DNA of 49,286 bases from Hyphomicrobiales bacterium (GTDB taxonomy: Bacteria; Pseudomonadota; Alphaproteobacteria; Rhizobiales; Beijerinckiaceae). A program made the position numbers and the translations under genes. The stretch lies in NCBI GenBank assembly GCA_947455725.1, contig CANGPL010000019.1, positions 1 to 49,286 of the forward strand. The letters run 5' to 3'. Shown piece after piece: positions 8,947 through 18,167 of the stretch. The notes below the pieces were generated by a model. It saw only the letters and a list, made by a program, of their open reading frames with translations, searched no databases and was not told where the DNA came from. Within the stretch, counting starts at the first letter, position 1, and every line of letters begins with the position of its first letter.

Positions 8947-9789
8947 TTACCGGCCATCTTTCGATGCTCCGAAGATACGTGCCGTAATATTGAGGCTCAA
9001 GACTGCAACCGTGATCAGCAATGCACCCGTCCAAGCTAACTGTTTCCAATTCGCGTCCGGATTATTGATGAAATTATTGATCGTGACGGGCAAATTGGCC
9101 ATCGGCTTGAGAAGATTGGCACTCCAGAATTGGTTTGAGAGTACCGTGAAAAGCAGCGGTGCTGTTTCACCGCCAACACGTGCGACCGCGAGAAGCACGC
9201 CGGTAATCAAGCCTGCACGAGCGGCGCGATAGGCTACGCGGCGAATAACAAAGGAGCGCGGCAAACCCAAAGCCGATGCAGCTTCGCGCAACGTATTAGG
9301 CACGAGCAACAACATATCTTCTGTTGTGCGCACAACGACCGGAATAACAATCACTGCCAACGCTATCGATCCGGCAACCGCCGAGAAACTCCGCATTGGC
9401 ACAACAACAGCGCCATAAACGAACAAGCCGATGATAATCGATGGTGCGCTCAAGAGAATATCATTGATGAAGCGAATAACCGGCGTGAGCTTTGAATGGC
9501 GTCCATATTCGGCCAAATAGGTACCGGCCAAAATGCCGATCGGTGCGCCAATTCCAACGCCCAAAACAGTCATCAAGACGCTACCAAAGATCGCATTGAG
9601 CAATCCGCCGCCATGCTCGCCCGGTGGTGGCGTCATTTCAGTAAACACGGCGAGCGTGAGGCCGGGAATACCGTTCACAAGCAGAGAAAATAAAATCAGA
9701 AACAACCAGACAACGCCGATGCCGGTGGCGGCGAGGCAAAGGCCCATGACGATTGTACTATTCCGGCGACGTGAAGCGTAGCTTGCCAT
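8947..9789 (-). CDS. pstA: Phosphate ABC transporter permease PstA
   Basis: Inner-membrane permease subunit of the Pst importer. The 280-residue protein has six hydrophobic segments, the first at about residues 17-40, and the permease coupling loop around [19 protein letters not shown]. The ATG at 9789 has a GGAG ribosome site about eight bases upstream and follows the pstC stop by four bases. A longer start at 9816 would overlap pstC by 23 bases and is less likely. Confidence 0.93.
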   Translation of the reverse strand: MASYASRRRNSTIVMGLCLAATGIGVVWLFLILFSLLVNGIPGLTLAVFTEMTPPPGEHGGGLLNAIFGSVLMTVLGVGIGAPIGILAGTYLAEYGRHSKLTPVIRFINDILLSAPSIIIGLFVYGAVVVPMRSFSAVAGSIALAVIVIPVVVRTTEDMLLLVPNTLREAASALGLPRSFVIRRVAYRAARAGLITGVLLAVARVGGETAPLLFTVLSNQFWSANLLKPMANLPVTINNFINNPDANWKQLAWTGALLITVAVLSLNITARIFGASKDGR

Positions 9790-9793
9790 GGTC

Positions 9794-10798
9794 TTAAGCT
9801 CCCGCGCGTTTTTCAAGGCGCATCAACATAAAGCGCGCTGAAGCGAGGACGATGAACGTCAATACGAAAAGCAAAAGCCCGAGAAGGATCAAGGCTGATT
9901 GATGAAGCCCTTCACTTTCAGCAAACTCGCTCGCAATAGCGGCCGAAATCGTCGTTCCCGGCGCGAAGATCGAGCCTGAGATTTTAAAGCTGTTACCGAT
10001 GATAAAAGTAACCGCCATGGTCTCACCCAATGCGCGACCAAGCGCCAGCATCACGCCACCGACAACGCCCACGCGGGTGAAGGGCAGCACGACATTATTG
10101 ACCACTTCCCATGTGGTGCAGCCGATACCGTATGCAGCTTCTTTCAACACGGGCGGCACGGTCGAGAAGACATCGACGGCAATCGCCGTAATGAACGGCA
10201 AGATCATAATCGCCAAAATCAACGAGGCATTAAACAGGCTGAGATTGGAAACCATCTCGCCGCTGAAAATGCTGTTCAATACCGGAATATTCGCGACCGC
10301 TGCCACGATGCTTGGCTCGATATGATTGGCCAGAAATGGCCCAAGCACGAAGAAGCCCCACATGCCGTAAATGATCGATGGGATACCGGCCAAAAGCTCG
10401 ATGGCGAGACGGATCGGGCGGCGGATGGCGTGCGGGCAAAGTTCGGTCAAAAAGATCGCAATGCCCAAGCCGAAGGGAACCGCAATCAGCATCGCGATAA
10501 AAGACGATACAAGCGTTCCATAAATCGGGGCTAAGGCACCCAAAACCGGTTCTGGCTCAAGCTGCGGAGCCCAGCGACGCGTAATCAAAAATTCGAAGCC
10601 GAACGCCTTCATGGCGGGCCACGCACCGGCGATCAAAGAAAGGATAATACCGGCAAGGAGAAGAAGCACGGCATAAGCTGCAGCGCGGGTAGCGAAGGCA
10701 AAGACCTTATCGCTCAAAGCGAGGCTCTTGAGCACCCGAGCTCGGTCAGACGACGCGGCCATATCCAGATGTTTTGTTGTATCCGATATGGTCGTCAC
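9794..10798 (-). CDS. pstC: Phosphate ABC transporter permease PstC
   Basis: Second membrane permease of the Pst importer. It has a long hydrophilic N-terminus, then six membrane spans (the first around [20 protein letters not shown]) and the coupling loop [21 protein letters not shown] chose the GTG at 10798 because GGAGAAG lies just upstream at normal spacing, giving 334 residues. An upstream ATG at 10837 and an ATG at 10762 are alternatives. The gene follows pstS across a 91-base spacer with a strong hairpin. Confidence 0.9.
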   Translation of the reverse strand: MTTISDTTKHLDMAASSDRARVLKSLALSDKVFAFATRAAAYAVLLLLAGIILSLIAGAWPAMKAFGFEFLITRRWAPQLEPEPVLGALAPIYGTLVSSFIAMLIAVPFGLGIAIFLTELCPHAIRRPIRLAIELLAGIPSIIYGMWGFFVLGPFLANHIEPSIVAAVANIPVLNSIFSGEMVSNLSLFNASLILAIMILPFITAIAVDVFSTVPPVLKEAAYGIGCTTWEVVNNVVLPFTRVGVVGGVMLALGRALGETMAVTFIIGNSFKISGSIFAPGTTISAAIASEFAESEGLHQSALILLGLLLFVLTFIVLASARFMLMRLEKRAGA

Positions 10799-10824
10799 GG
10801 TGCTTCTCCGTCGAGAGGTAGAAA

Positions 10825-10847
10825 GGAGCGGCGACAACCGCCGCTCC
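10825..10847 (-). terminator. Intercistronic hairpin between pstS and pstC
   Basis: Perfect 9-base stem GGAGCGGCG/CGCCGCTCC with a 5-base loop and no strong U-tract. Its place just after the gene for the abundant binding protein suggests mRNA 3'-end stabilisation or partial termination, which would make PstS more abundant than the membrane subunits. This role is inferred. Confidence 0.55.
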
Positions 10848-10889
10848 GAAGATCATCAAAAGTACAAGACTTACTTATTAGAATAGGGC

Positions 10890-11900
10890 TTACTTGGCGA
10901 TGCCCTTCCAGACGTTACGCACTTGGGCGATAACTGAGTCTGGCATTGGGACATAGTCGAGCTCTTCAGCCATCTTGCCGCCATTCGTGTAAGCCCAATC
11001 GAAGTATTTGAGCGCTGCGGTGGAAGCCGCTGGATCAACAGGCTGAGCGTACATGAGGATGAAGGTCGTAGCCATCATCGGCCATGAAGCTTCGCCAGAC
11101 GAGTTAGCGAGAATGAGGTAGAAATTCTTCGCATTAGCCCAGTCACCCTTCGCAGCAGCGGCCTTGAACGAAGCCAATGTTGGCTTCACGCGCTTGCCGG
11201 CCGAATTGATCATGTCGGTCCATGCGAGGCCGTTCTGCGTTGCATAAGCGTATTCGACATAACCGATCGAACCCTTGGTCTGCATCACGTTAGCAGCAAC
11301 GCCAGCATTACCTGCAGCGCCAATGCCGACTGGCCATTCAACCGCTTCACCTGCACCAACGCTCTTCTTGAAGTCTGCGCTAACAGCCGAGAGGTAGGTG
11401 GTGAAGTTAAACGTCGTGCCCGAACCGTCCGAACGGCGGATCACGATGATGGGCAAGGATGGAAGCTTTGCCTTTGGGTTGAGCTTTGCAATCGCGGCGT
11501 CATCCCAGGTCTTGACCTTACCGAGATAGATATTGGCAAGCGTATCACCATCGAGGGCAAGATCGCCACCGGCAACGCCTTCAAGGTTTACGATGGCAAC
11601 GATGCCACCCATGACCATTGGAAACTGAACGAAGCCATTGGTGTTGAGATATTCTTCCTTCTGAGGAATATCGGTCGCGCCGAACGTAACCGTCTTGGCT
11701 TGAATTTGCTTGCGGCCGGCGCCAGAGCCGATCGACTGATAGTTGAGGCCTACGCCAGATACCTTCTTATAGGCGTCAGCCCATTTCGAATAGATTGGGT
11801 ATGGGAACGTAGCACCCGCACCTGAAATGTCTTCGGCGAACGCTACAGTTACAGAGGCTGCCAAGGCAAAGCCGGCGGCAATCAGGGACGAGAATTTCAC
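10890..11900 (-). CDS. pstS: Periplasmic phosphate-binding protein PstS
   Basis: Binds inorganic phosphate in the periplasm and delivers it to PstCA. The preprotein of 336 residues begins at a GTG at 11900 with AAGGAG eight bases upstream. A signal peptide (KFSSLIAAGFALAASVTVAFA) is followed by the mature start EDISGAGATFPYP, typical of PstS. The phosphate-binding pieces include IGSGAGRKQI and RSDGSGTTFNFTTYL. The open frame extends 35 codons upstream, but that part lacks a ribosome site and would bury the signal peptide. It is the first gene of the operon, directly after the Pho box. Confidence 0.96.
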   Translation of the reverse strand: MKFSSLIAAGFALAASVTVAFAEDISGAGATFPYPIYSKWADAYKKVSGVGLNYQSIGSGAGRKQIQAKTVTFGATDIPQKEEYLNTNGFVQFPMVMGGIVAIVNLEGVAGGDLALDGDTLANIYLGKVKTWDDAAIAKLNPKAKLPSLPIIVIRRSDGSGTTFNFTTYLSAVSADFKKSVGAGEAVEWPVGIGAAGNAGVAANVMQTKGSIGYVEYAYATQNGLAWTDMINSAGKRVKPTLASFKAAAAKGDWANAKNFYLILANSSGEASWPMMATTFILMYAQPVDPAASTAALKYFDWAYTNGGKMAEELDYVPMPDSVIAQVRNVWKGIAK

Positions 11901-12003
11901 GGGACTATCTCCTTTTGTGTACTGCCGTACGTTGTACATACTTAGCAACGACATCGGCTTCACGCGGTTGCGTACCACGTTGAAAAGCCCGTAGCGGCTC
12001 TGC

Positions 12004-12021
12004 ATGACAGCTTTGTGACAA
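12004..12021 (-). promoter_or_regulatory. Pho box (PhoB binding site) upstream of pstS
   Basis: Read on the minus strand, the site is TTGTCAC-AAAG-CTGTCAT: two 7-base direct repeats separated by 4 bases, matching the known PhoB consensus CTGTCAT-N4-CTGTCAT with two mismatches, both in the first half-site. It lies about 105 bases before the pstS GTG and after the phoR stop. It marks a separate phosphate-starvation promoter for pstSCAB-phoU-phoB. Confidence 0.88.
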
Positions 12022-12056
12022 TTCCAAGACGGCCTGATGAATTCGAGGCGCGGGCT

Positions 12057-13130
12057 CTATTTTATCCCATATAAAGGCAAATAGACGTGGAAGGTCGAGC
12101 CCGAGCCGAGCTCGCTTTCAATGATCAACCGGCCCCGGTGGCGATTGACGATATGCTTTACAATCGCAAGCCCGAGCCCCGTTCCACCCGTTTCTCGGCT
12201 GGCCGATGCATCCACGCGATAAAAGCGCTCGGTCAGGCGGGGAAGGTGCTCATTCGGGATGCCGGGGCCATAATCCCGAACGGAAAAGTGACATTCGCAG
12301 GGCTGGTCTGAATTCGGTTCACGAAATTGGAGCGCAACATCAAGTTTTTGGCCCGTTTGACCGTATTTGATGCCGTTCTCGATCAGGTTTTCGAGAACCC
12401 GCATCAATTCATCGTGGTCGCCGATCACATTAACAGGCTGATCCGGCAAGGTGAGGTGAAACGCGACCTGCCGCTCTTCAGCCACGGGCCGGAGCGTATC
12501 GATAATTTGCCGGATCAAGGCGCTGAAATCGACTTTATCGACGGGGCGGCGGTGCTCGCTCATCTCGACGCGGGATAGGGACAATAAATCATCGATCAAG
12601 CGGGCCATGCGGCGGCCTTGCTCGCGCATAATGTCTAAAAACCGGCTGTGGGCCAGCGGATCATTGCGGGCGGGGCCTTGAAGGGTTTCGATAAAGCCCA
12701 AAAGCGAGGCGAGCGGCGTGCGTAACTCATGGCTCGCATTGGCGACGAAATCGACGCGCATCGACTCGAGACGACGTGCTTCCGTGAGATCGCGGAAGAC
12801 AAGGACGGCGGCAGGCGCGGTGCGCGGACTCGCATTGGCGGATGGGGAAAGGCCTACGACCTGAAACTCGAATAATCGCTCGACAGGTGATCTCTCGGTA
12901 ATGGTCCCGCGCGACATATTTGCCTTAGCACCCAAGACGTGATCAATCGCATCGATCAAATCGGGGGCACGAAGGGTAAAGGACAAGGGCGTGCCACGCG
13001 TTAATGCAGGCCAGGCCGCAAGCGAGGCCGCATTGGCAAAAGAAACCACTTTGCGCCCGTCCACCATAATCACGGGGTCGGACAGCGCATCAAGTACTTC
13101 TGGCAATAATGCCGATGGGAGGCCATCCAT
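12057..13130 (-). CDS. phoR: Phosphate regulon sensor histidine kinase PhoR, without membrane segments
   Basis: Histidine kinase that phosphorylates PhoB when phosphate is scarce. The 357-residue protein has a PAS-like domain (about 10-115), the dimerisation/phospho-acceptor motif FVANASHELRTPL with His134, and an ATPase domain with the N box ENLIENGIKYG, DYGPGIP and GGTGLGLAI. Its position upstream of pstS supports PhoR. The oddity is the N-terminus: unlike most PhoR proteins it has no transmembrane helix, and an in-frame TAA lies two codons before the ATG, so the frame cannot simply be extended. It may be held at the membrane through PstB/PhoU, or signalling may be cytosolic. Confidence 0.88.
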   Translation of the reverse strand: MDGLPSALLPEVLDALSDPVIMVDGRKVVSFANAASLAAWPALTRGTPLSFTLRAPDLIDAIDHVLGAKANMSRGTITERSPVERLFEFQVVGLSPSANASPRTAPAAVLVFRDLTEARRLESMRVDFVANASHELRTPLASLLGFIETLQGPARNDPLAHSRFLDIMREQGRRMARLIDDLLSLSRVEMSEHRRPVDKVDFSALIRQIIDTLRPVAEERQVAFHLTLPDQPVNVIGDHDELMRVLENLIENGIKYGQTGQKLDVALQFREPNSDQPCECHFSVRDYGPGIPNEHLPRLTERFYRVDASASRETGGTGLGLAIVKHIVNRHRGRLIIESELGSGSTFHVYLPLYGIK

Positions 13131-13163
13131 GCCTTAGCCGTCCTTCTTCGTCCGATTATTCGC

Positions 13164-14177
13164 TTACTTGCCGAGATGGCGTTCGACGATTCGCTCACGG
13201 ATGCGTGACAGTCGCATGACAATTTCATAAATGCCAAGGCTGCCAATCGCCAGGACAAAGGGTCCGAGGTAATAGCAGAGACGAAAAAGCAGAAGCGCGC
13301 CGATCAATTCCGGCTTTGCAACGCTGGAGAAGGCACCGAGAATGGTGCTTTCCAACACGCCAATGCCGCCGGGGACATTGCTGATGACGCCCAAAATGCA
13401 GCCAAAGGCGTAGACGGCGGCGAAGGTTTCAAAGGCGATGCCGTGGCCTTCAGGCAAAAGCACATAAAGAACGGCGGAGGCCGCGCAGACATCAGCGGCA
13501 CCAAGCGCCAATTGGCCGAGCGAGACTTTAAGCGTCGGGAGTTCAATCAAAAAATGCTTGATGCGGACATGACGGCGTTTGGCCGCCGCCCAGACGAGAT
13601 AAACCAAAATAGCGGAGAGAACCGCCATGCCAGCGAGCTGATTAAGATGCGCGGTGGCTTGATTGATCGCGGAAATCGCCTCCGCCTGCCACATCAAGCC
13701 GACGCCCACGACCACCGCCATGCCCAAAATAAAGGTCATGCCGGCAATCAATGTGAGGCTCATCACCTTTGAGGAGGAGACGCCGCTTGCCGAATAGATG
13801 CGGTAGCGAACCGTTCCGGCGGTTAAAAGCGGGAAACCCAGTGTGAAAGAGATGGCATAGCTCGTAAAGGAGGCGAAAACGACCGTTGCCAGCTTTATTT
13901 TCAGACCAAGCTGGCGCATGGCCAAGGAGTCATAACCTGCCAAAAAGACGTAGCTCAGCACCGTGAAGCCAATGGCCAATAATAATTGCCCGCCACTTGC
14001 CCGATGAATGCCTTGTTCGATGTCAGCCAAACTCACATCCGCAAGCTCGGCTCTAAGAACAAAAAACGAGCCCACGATCAGCGCGACGCTTATAAGCGGG
14101 CCAATCCAGCGGGTCAGTTTATGTTCCGGCTCGGGCTTTTCAGGCGCGGATATCGGTTGATCAGTCGAACCCGTCAT
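13164..14177 (-). CDS. UPF0104 / lysylphosphatidylglycerol synthase transmembrane-region family protein
   Basis: Integral membrane protein of 337 residues with about eight hydrophobic segments. It carries hallmarks of the MprF N-terminal (flippase-like) family, including YRIYSASGVSSSKV (about 125-138) and NVPGGIGVLES (about 268-278). There is no aminoacyl-transferase domain, so it cannot make lysyl-phosphatidylglycerol by itself; lipid translocation is a guess from the family. It lies 33 bases upstream of phoR on the same strand and may be cotranscribed with it. Confidence 0.8.
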   Translation of the reverse strand: MTGSTDQPISAPEKPEPEHKLTRWIGPLISVALIVGSFFVLRAELADVSLADIEQGIHRASGGQLLLAIGFTVLSYVFLAGYDSLAMRQLGLKIKLATVVFASFTSYAISFTLGFPLLTAGTVRYRIYSASGVSSSKVMSLTLIAGMTFILGMAVVVGVGLMWQAEAISAINQATAHLNQLAGMAVLSAILVYLVWAAAKRRHVRIKHFLIELPTLKVSLGQLALGAADVCAASAVLYVLLPEGHGIAFETFAAVYAFGCILGVISNVPGGIGVLESTILGAFSSVAKPELIGALLLFRLCYYLGPFVLAIGSLGIYEIVMRLSRIRERIVERHLGK

Positions 14178-14261
14178 GCGTTCCTTCTAAGATCCTGATC
14201 CCGCCCATCCGCGGTAAAATCTGCGTGTTCTATGGCCTGTCGCCCGGCAGGAAGCAAGCCG

Positions 14262-15341
14262 TTACCCGGCATAGGCGGCAAGTACGGCTTCAGACACGCC
14301 GACCGAGGCGCCTGCGGCGGTAATTTGCAGCCAGGTGTTACGATCAACGGGAATGCCATGTGCCAGCCGCTCCGCTTTGGTTGCCCGCTCAGGATCACCG
14401 GGCAAGAGAACCGTCGGCGACTGACCTTCAACTGGTAATTGGGCCCAGTGTACGAAGCTTTCAAGCTCTGAGAGGTAAGTTGCTTGCGTGCCAAGGGCGT
14501 CGGGCGACACAATAATCGAGAGCATATTGTTGATGATCGCCTTTTGGGTGACCGGACCCTTCATCGCGTGCCCGCCGGTTAGGGCTCCCGCCAACGCCTC
14601 GCAGGCGAAGGCCAAGGTCCAGCCTTTATGCTCGCCAAAGGGCAATATCGCGCCGGTGGGTGCCTCAAACATCGCCGCCGGATCATTGGTCGGCCGCCCT
14701 GCGGCGTCGATCAAGGTGCCGTCCGGAACCGGCACACCCTTATTATAGGCGACGCGGATTTTGCCATGCGCCAATTTACTCGTCGCAAAATCGACGATAA
14801 CCGGTTCAGCCTCCCGCCGTGGAATACCGATCGCGATCGGATTAGTGACGAGTTTTGGCACTTTGCCGCCAAAGGGCGCAACGACGGGATCGGCGATTAC
14901 ATTGACAAAATGGATCGAAACGAGCCCTTCGCGTGCGCATTGCTCGGCCCAATGGCCAATTCTGCCGATGTGATGGCTGTTGCTGAGGGCTACAATCGCG
15001 GAGCCAGTTTTTTTAGCGCGCTCAATACCCATCACCATCGCATCAAAGGCAATCGTTTGGCCAAGGCCCAGACCGCCATCGAGGACAAGCGCCCCGCCGA
15101 TATCATTCACGACGCGCGGCGCGTGATTGAGCGTGAGTTCTTTGGCTTTGAGCGACGCGATATAGGCCGGGATCATGCCGACGCCATGCGAGTCATGGCC
15201 CTTGAGATTGGCCTCGACGAGATGGTCAGCGACGAGATCGCATTCGCGCTCATTCGATCCAGCTGATCGGAATATGTCTTTCACCACCGTGCGAAGGGTG
15301 GCTTCGGTGATCCTGAGTTCCTGCCCTGATGGAAGCGACAT
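14262..15341 (-). CDS. Ldh2-family malate/L-lactate/ureidoglycolate-type dehydrogenase
   Basis: NAD(P)-dependent 2-hydroxyacid dehydrogenase of the Ldh2/MDH2 family, a fold unrelated to the usual malate dehydrogenases. The 359-residue protein has the N-terminal signature GHDSHGVGMIP (about 53-63), AIVALSNSHHIGRIGHWAE (about 116-134) and PFGEHKGWTLAFACE (about 236-250). The substrate cannot be decided from sequence; malate, lactate, sulfolactate and ureidoglycolate are all used in this family. It starts 18 bases after the prfC stop on the same strand, so it may be read from the prfC transcript. Confidence 0.85.
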   Translation of the reverse strand: MSLPSGQELRITEATLRTVVKDIFRSAGSNERECDLVADHLVEANLKGHDSHGVGMIPAYIASLKAKELTLNHAPRVVNDIGGALVLDGGLGLGQTIAFDAMVMGIERAKKTGSAIVALSNSHHIGRIGHWAEQCAREGLVSIHFVNVIADPVVAPFGGKVPKLVTNPIAIGIPRREAEPVIVDFATSKLAHGKIRVAYNKGVPVPDGTLIDAAGRPTNDPAAMFEAPTGAILPFGEHKGWTLAFACEALAGALTGGHAMKGPVTQKAIINNMLSIIVSPDALGTQATYLSELESFVHWAQLPVEGQSPTVLLPGDPERATKAERLAHGIPVDRNTWLQITAAGASVGVSEAVLAAYAG

Positions 15342-15359
15342 TGGCGTTTTCTCGTTTTG

Positions 15360-16943
15360 TTAGGCGCTTTCGCGAATTTGGTAGTCTTTCACATCGGTGA
15401 CGTCGATCGCTGGCCAGCGCTCATGCTCATAATTAAGCGTGAAGGCAGACGGGGCCATGAAGACGGGCGCACCGTCCAAATCATGCGCGATGGACGATGT
15501 GTGAGAATCGATGAATTTTTGCAGCTCGATCTTATCTTTCGACGAGATCCACCGGCAGATCGTGAAGCGCGACGGTTCAAACTCGACCGTTATGCCATAT
15601 TCCGCCTGCAAACGCTCGAGCAACACATCGAGCTGCAAGGCGCCGACCACGCCGACAATCGCGCCTGAGCCATCGGCTGGCACAAAGAGCTGAACCACGC
15701 CCTCCTCGCCAAGCTGCTCCAGCGCCTCGCGCAACTTCTTGGCTTTCATCGCGTCTTTGAGCCGCACGCGGCGTAAAATTTCGGGGGCAAAACTTGGCAC
15801 GCCCCGAAACACCAATTCTTCGCCCTCGGTCAGCGTGTCGCCAATGCGTAAAGTCCCGTGATTGGGGATGCCTACAACATCACCCGCAAAGGCCTCCTCG
15901 GCCAAAGCGCGGTTCCGGGCGAAAAAGAATTGCGGCGCGTTGATCGGCAAGGCTTTTCCGGTTCGTACCAGCTTGGCCTTCATGCCGCGCTCGAGCTTAC
16001 CCGAGCAGACGCGGATAAAGGCGATCCGGTCGCGGTGGTTCGGGTCCATATTCGCCTGAATTTTGAACACGAAGCCGGTCATTTTCGCCTCATCGGCCGT
16101 GACCATGCGCGTATCAGCCTCTTGCGCGCGCGGCGGCGGGGCAATTTCCGCCATGGCGTCGATCAGATCCCGAACACCAAAATTCCGAAGCGCCGAGCCA
16201 AAAAAGACGGGCGTTAAATGCCCCTCGCGAAACGCCTCCAAATCAAAAGGTCGGCAGGCTTCGCGCGCGAGCGAGATTTGATCCAAAAAAGCAGGCCATT
16301 CATGCTCGGGCAACAAGGCCTCGACACGTGAATCCTCCGGGCCATTCACCGTGATCGGCTCTTCGTCCGTATCAATGCGGCGAATGCGATTGCGCTTGAA
16401 ATCATAGGTTCCGGCAAAGCTCTTGCTCTGACCGATGGGCCAATTGACAGGCGCCGTGTCCAAAGCAAGCGTTTTCTCGATCTCATCGAGCAAATCAAAC
16501 GGATCGCGCGTTTCACGGTCCATTTTATTGATGAAGGTCACAATCGGAATGTCGCGCAACCGGCAAACTTCAAAAAGCTTACGCGTGCGCGCTTCGATGC
16601 CTTTGGCCGCATCGATCACCATGACGGCTGAATCCACCGCGGTGAGCGTCCGATAGGTATCTTCGGAAAAGTCTTCATGGCCCGGCGTGTCGAGCAAATT
16701 AAACACGCAGTCGGCATATTCAAAGGTCATCACCGAGGTGACCACCGAAATGCCACGCTCGCGCTCAATGCCCATCCAGTCCGAACGGGTCTGCGTGCCG
16801 CTCTTCTTCGCCTTCACCTCGCCCGCCAATTGAATGGCGCCGCCCATCAAAAGCAATTTCTCGGTAAGCGTGGTCTTACCGGCATCCGGATGGGAGATAA
16901 TCGCGAAGGTGCGGCGGCGGGAAGCGGGAGAAGATGGGGTCAT
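15360..16943 (-). CDS. prfC: Peptide chain release factor 3
   Basis: Translational GTPase that recycles release factors RF1/RF2 after termination. The 527-residue protein has the G1 motif SHPDAGKTT (about 17-25), the switch-I region around ERERGISVVTSV, G3 DTPGHEDFSEDTYR, G4 NKMDR, and the RF3-specific C-terminal part. Length matches the family (about 525-530). It heads a minus-strand series with the Ldh2-family gene and follows a complex palindromic repeat. Confidence 0.96.
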   Translation of the reverse strand: MTPSSPASRRRTFAIISHPDAGKTTLTEKLLLMGGAIQLAGEVKAKKSGTQTRSDWMGIERERGISVVTSVMTFEYADCVFNLLDTPGHEDFSEDTYRTLTAVDSAVMVIDAAKGIEARTRKLFEVCRLRDIPIVTFINKMDRETRDPFDLLDEIEKTLALDTAPVNWPIGQSKSFAGTYDFKRNRIRRIDTDEEPITVNGPEDSRVEALLPEHEWPAFLDQISLAREACRPFDLEAFREGHLTPVFFGSALRNFGVRDLIDAMAEIAPPPRAQEADTRMVTADEAKMTGFVFKIQANMDPNHRDRIAFIRVCSGKLERGMKAKLVRTGKALPINAPQFFFARNRALAEEAFAGDVVGIPNHGTLRIGDTLTEGEELVFRGVPSFAPEILRRVRLKDAMKAKKLREALEQLGEEGVVQLFVPADGSGAIVGVVGALQLDVLLERLQAEYGITVEFEPSRFTICRWISSKDKIELQKFIDSHTSSIAHDLDGAPVFMAPSAFTLNYEHERWPAIDVTDVKDYQIRESA

Positions 16944-16976
16944 GGGACTTTCAAACGAACAATGAAAAATAATATC

Positions 16977-17029
16977 GGACCGCGAGCCTCCCGGCTCGCC
17001 TTTTTTGCGTGGCAGGAGCCACGCGGTCC
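16977..17029. repeat. Three-way-junction palindrome between dcd and prfC
   Basis: An outer GGACCGCG/CGCGGTCC stem encloses two hairpins, GCGAGCC/GGCTCGC (16982-16999) and GCGTGGC/GCCACGC (17007-17024), joined by a run of six T. The first hairpin plus T-run looks like a plus-strand terminator, but both flanking genes are on the minus strand, so it is more likely a dispersed REP-like repeat. Similar text occurs in several alphaproteobacterial genomes (recalled). Confidence 0.7.
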
Positions 17030-17047
17030 ATGAAGAATATCATCCTC

Positions 17048-18160
17048 TCACAAAGCCGATTTAAAATGCTTCGAAAGCTTCAAGCCCTGCGCTTGATAGT
17101 TCGAACCTAAATCCTTGCCGTAGAGCATTTCGGGCAGATGGGCCATGCGCTCATAAACCAAGCGCCCCACCGTTTGCCCATCTTCTAGAATAAAGGGCAC
17201 GTCGCGAGAGCGGACTTCCAATACCGCACGGCTGCCTGCGCCGCCGCTTCCGGCATGGCCAAAGCCCGGATCGAAAAAGCCGGCATAATGCACGCGGAAT
17301 TCACCGACGAGCGGATCAAACGGCGTCATTTCTGCGGCATGATCGGGTGGGACATGCACGGCTTCTTTGGAGGCCAAAATATAAAACTGGCCGGGATCCA
17401 AAATTATGTCGCGATCTTTGCGCGCATAAAGCGGATCCCAATACTCATCGACGTCATAACCGCCTACGCAGTCAACATCGACAAGCGCGGTATGACGCTT
17501 CGCGCGGTAGCCCACTAAATGGTCTTTACCGAAACCCGAAAGATCAACGGACACGGCAATGCCATTCTGGATCGATGGCTCAGACGACGTTACAAGTCGA
17601 TCCCGCGCGTGAAGGGCTTTCAGCTCTGTATCATCGAGCCGCACAAGGCCACGCCGGAAGCGAACCTGCGAGAGGCGCGAGCCGGTACGCACCAGAACCG
17701 GAAAAGTGCGTGGCGAAATTTCGAGGTAGAGCGGGCCGTGATAACCCGCTTCAATCTGATCAAATTCTTGCGCGTGATCGGCGATCACGCGGGTAAACAC
17801 ATCCAATCGACCGGTTGAGCTTTTCGGATTGGCAGACGCCAAAAGATCGGGAGGAAGGGCGAGCCCTTCGAGCAATTCGGCGATATAGACGGCGCCCGTT
17901 TCAAGCACTGCCCCGTTGGTCAAATCGATCTCATGCAGCGCGATGCGGTCGAGCCGATCTTTCACCGCCCGATCCGGACCCGGAAGGAAGCTGGCGCGCA
18001 CGCGCCATACACGGCGGCCCAAGCGCAAATCGAGACTTGCAGGTTGCACCTGTCCATCGGCAAAGGGGCGATCCGCCTGAATGATGCCGGCGGCATGAAG
18101 CGCGCGGATATCTTGCGCTGCCAGAATACCGTCTTTGCTGCTGAGGGCCGTTTGCGTCAC
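17048..18160 (-). CDS. dcd: 2'-deoxycytidine 5'-triphosphate deaminase (long form)
   Basis: Deaminates dCTP to dUTP, feeding dUMP and thus dTMP synthesis; the window's own Dut takes the next step. The protein (370 residues from the GTG at 18160) is about twice the length of E. coli Dcd and has two deaminase/dUTPase-like halves. The first holds QPASLDLRLG (about 38-47) and ANPKSSTGRLDVFTRV, the second the GFFDPGFGHAGSG...VLEVRSRDVPF segment. I chose the GTG because a GGAG ribosome site, inside the end of fabI, precedes it at good spacing; a start 20 codons earlier would run into fabI. It is the last gene of the fab operon. Confidence 0.88.
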   Translation of the reverse strand: MTQTALSSKDGILAAQDIRALHAAGIIQADRPFADGQVQPASLDLRLGRRVWRVRASFLPGPDRAVKDRLDRIALHEIDLTNGAVLETGAVYIAELLEGLALPPDLLASANPKSSTGRLDVFTRVIADHAQEFDQIEAGYHGPLYLEISPRTFPVLVRTGSRLSQVRFRRGLVRLDDTELKALHARDRLVTSSEPSIQNGIAVSVDLSGFGKDHLVGYRAKRHTALVDVDCVGGYDVDEYWDPLYARKDRDIILDPGQFYILASKEAVHVPPDHAAEMTPFDPLVGEFRVHYAGFFDPGFGHAGSGGAGSRAVLEVRSRDVPFILEDGQTVGRLVYERMAHLPEMLYGKDLGSNYQAQGLKLSKHFKSAL

Positions 18161-18167
18161 GTTGTGA

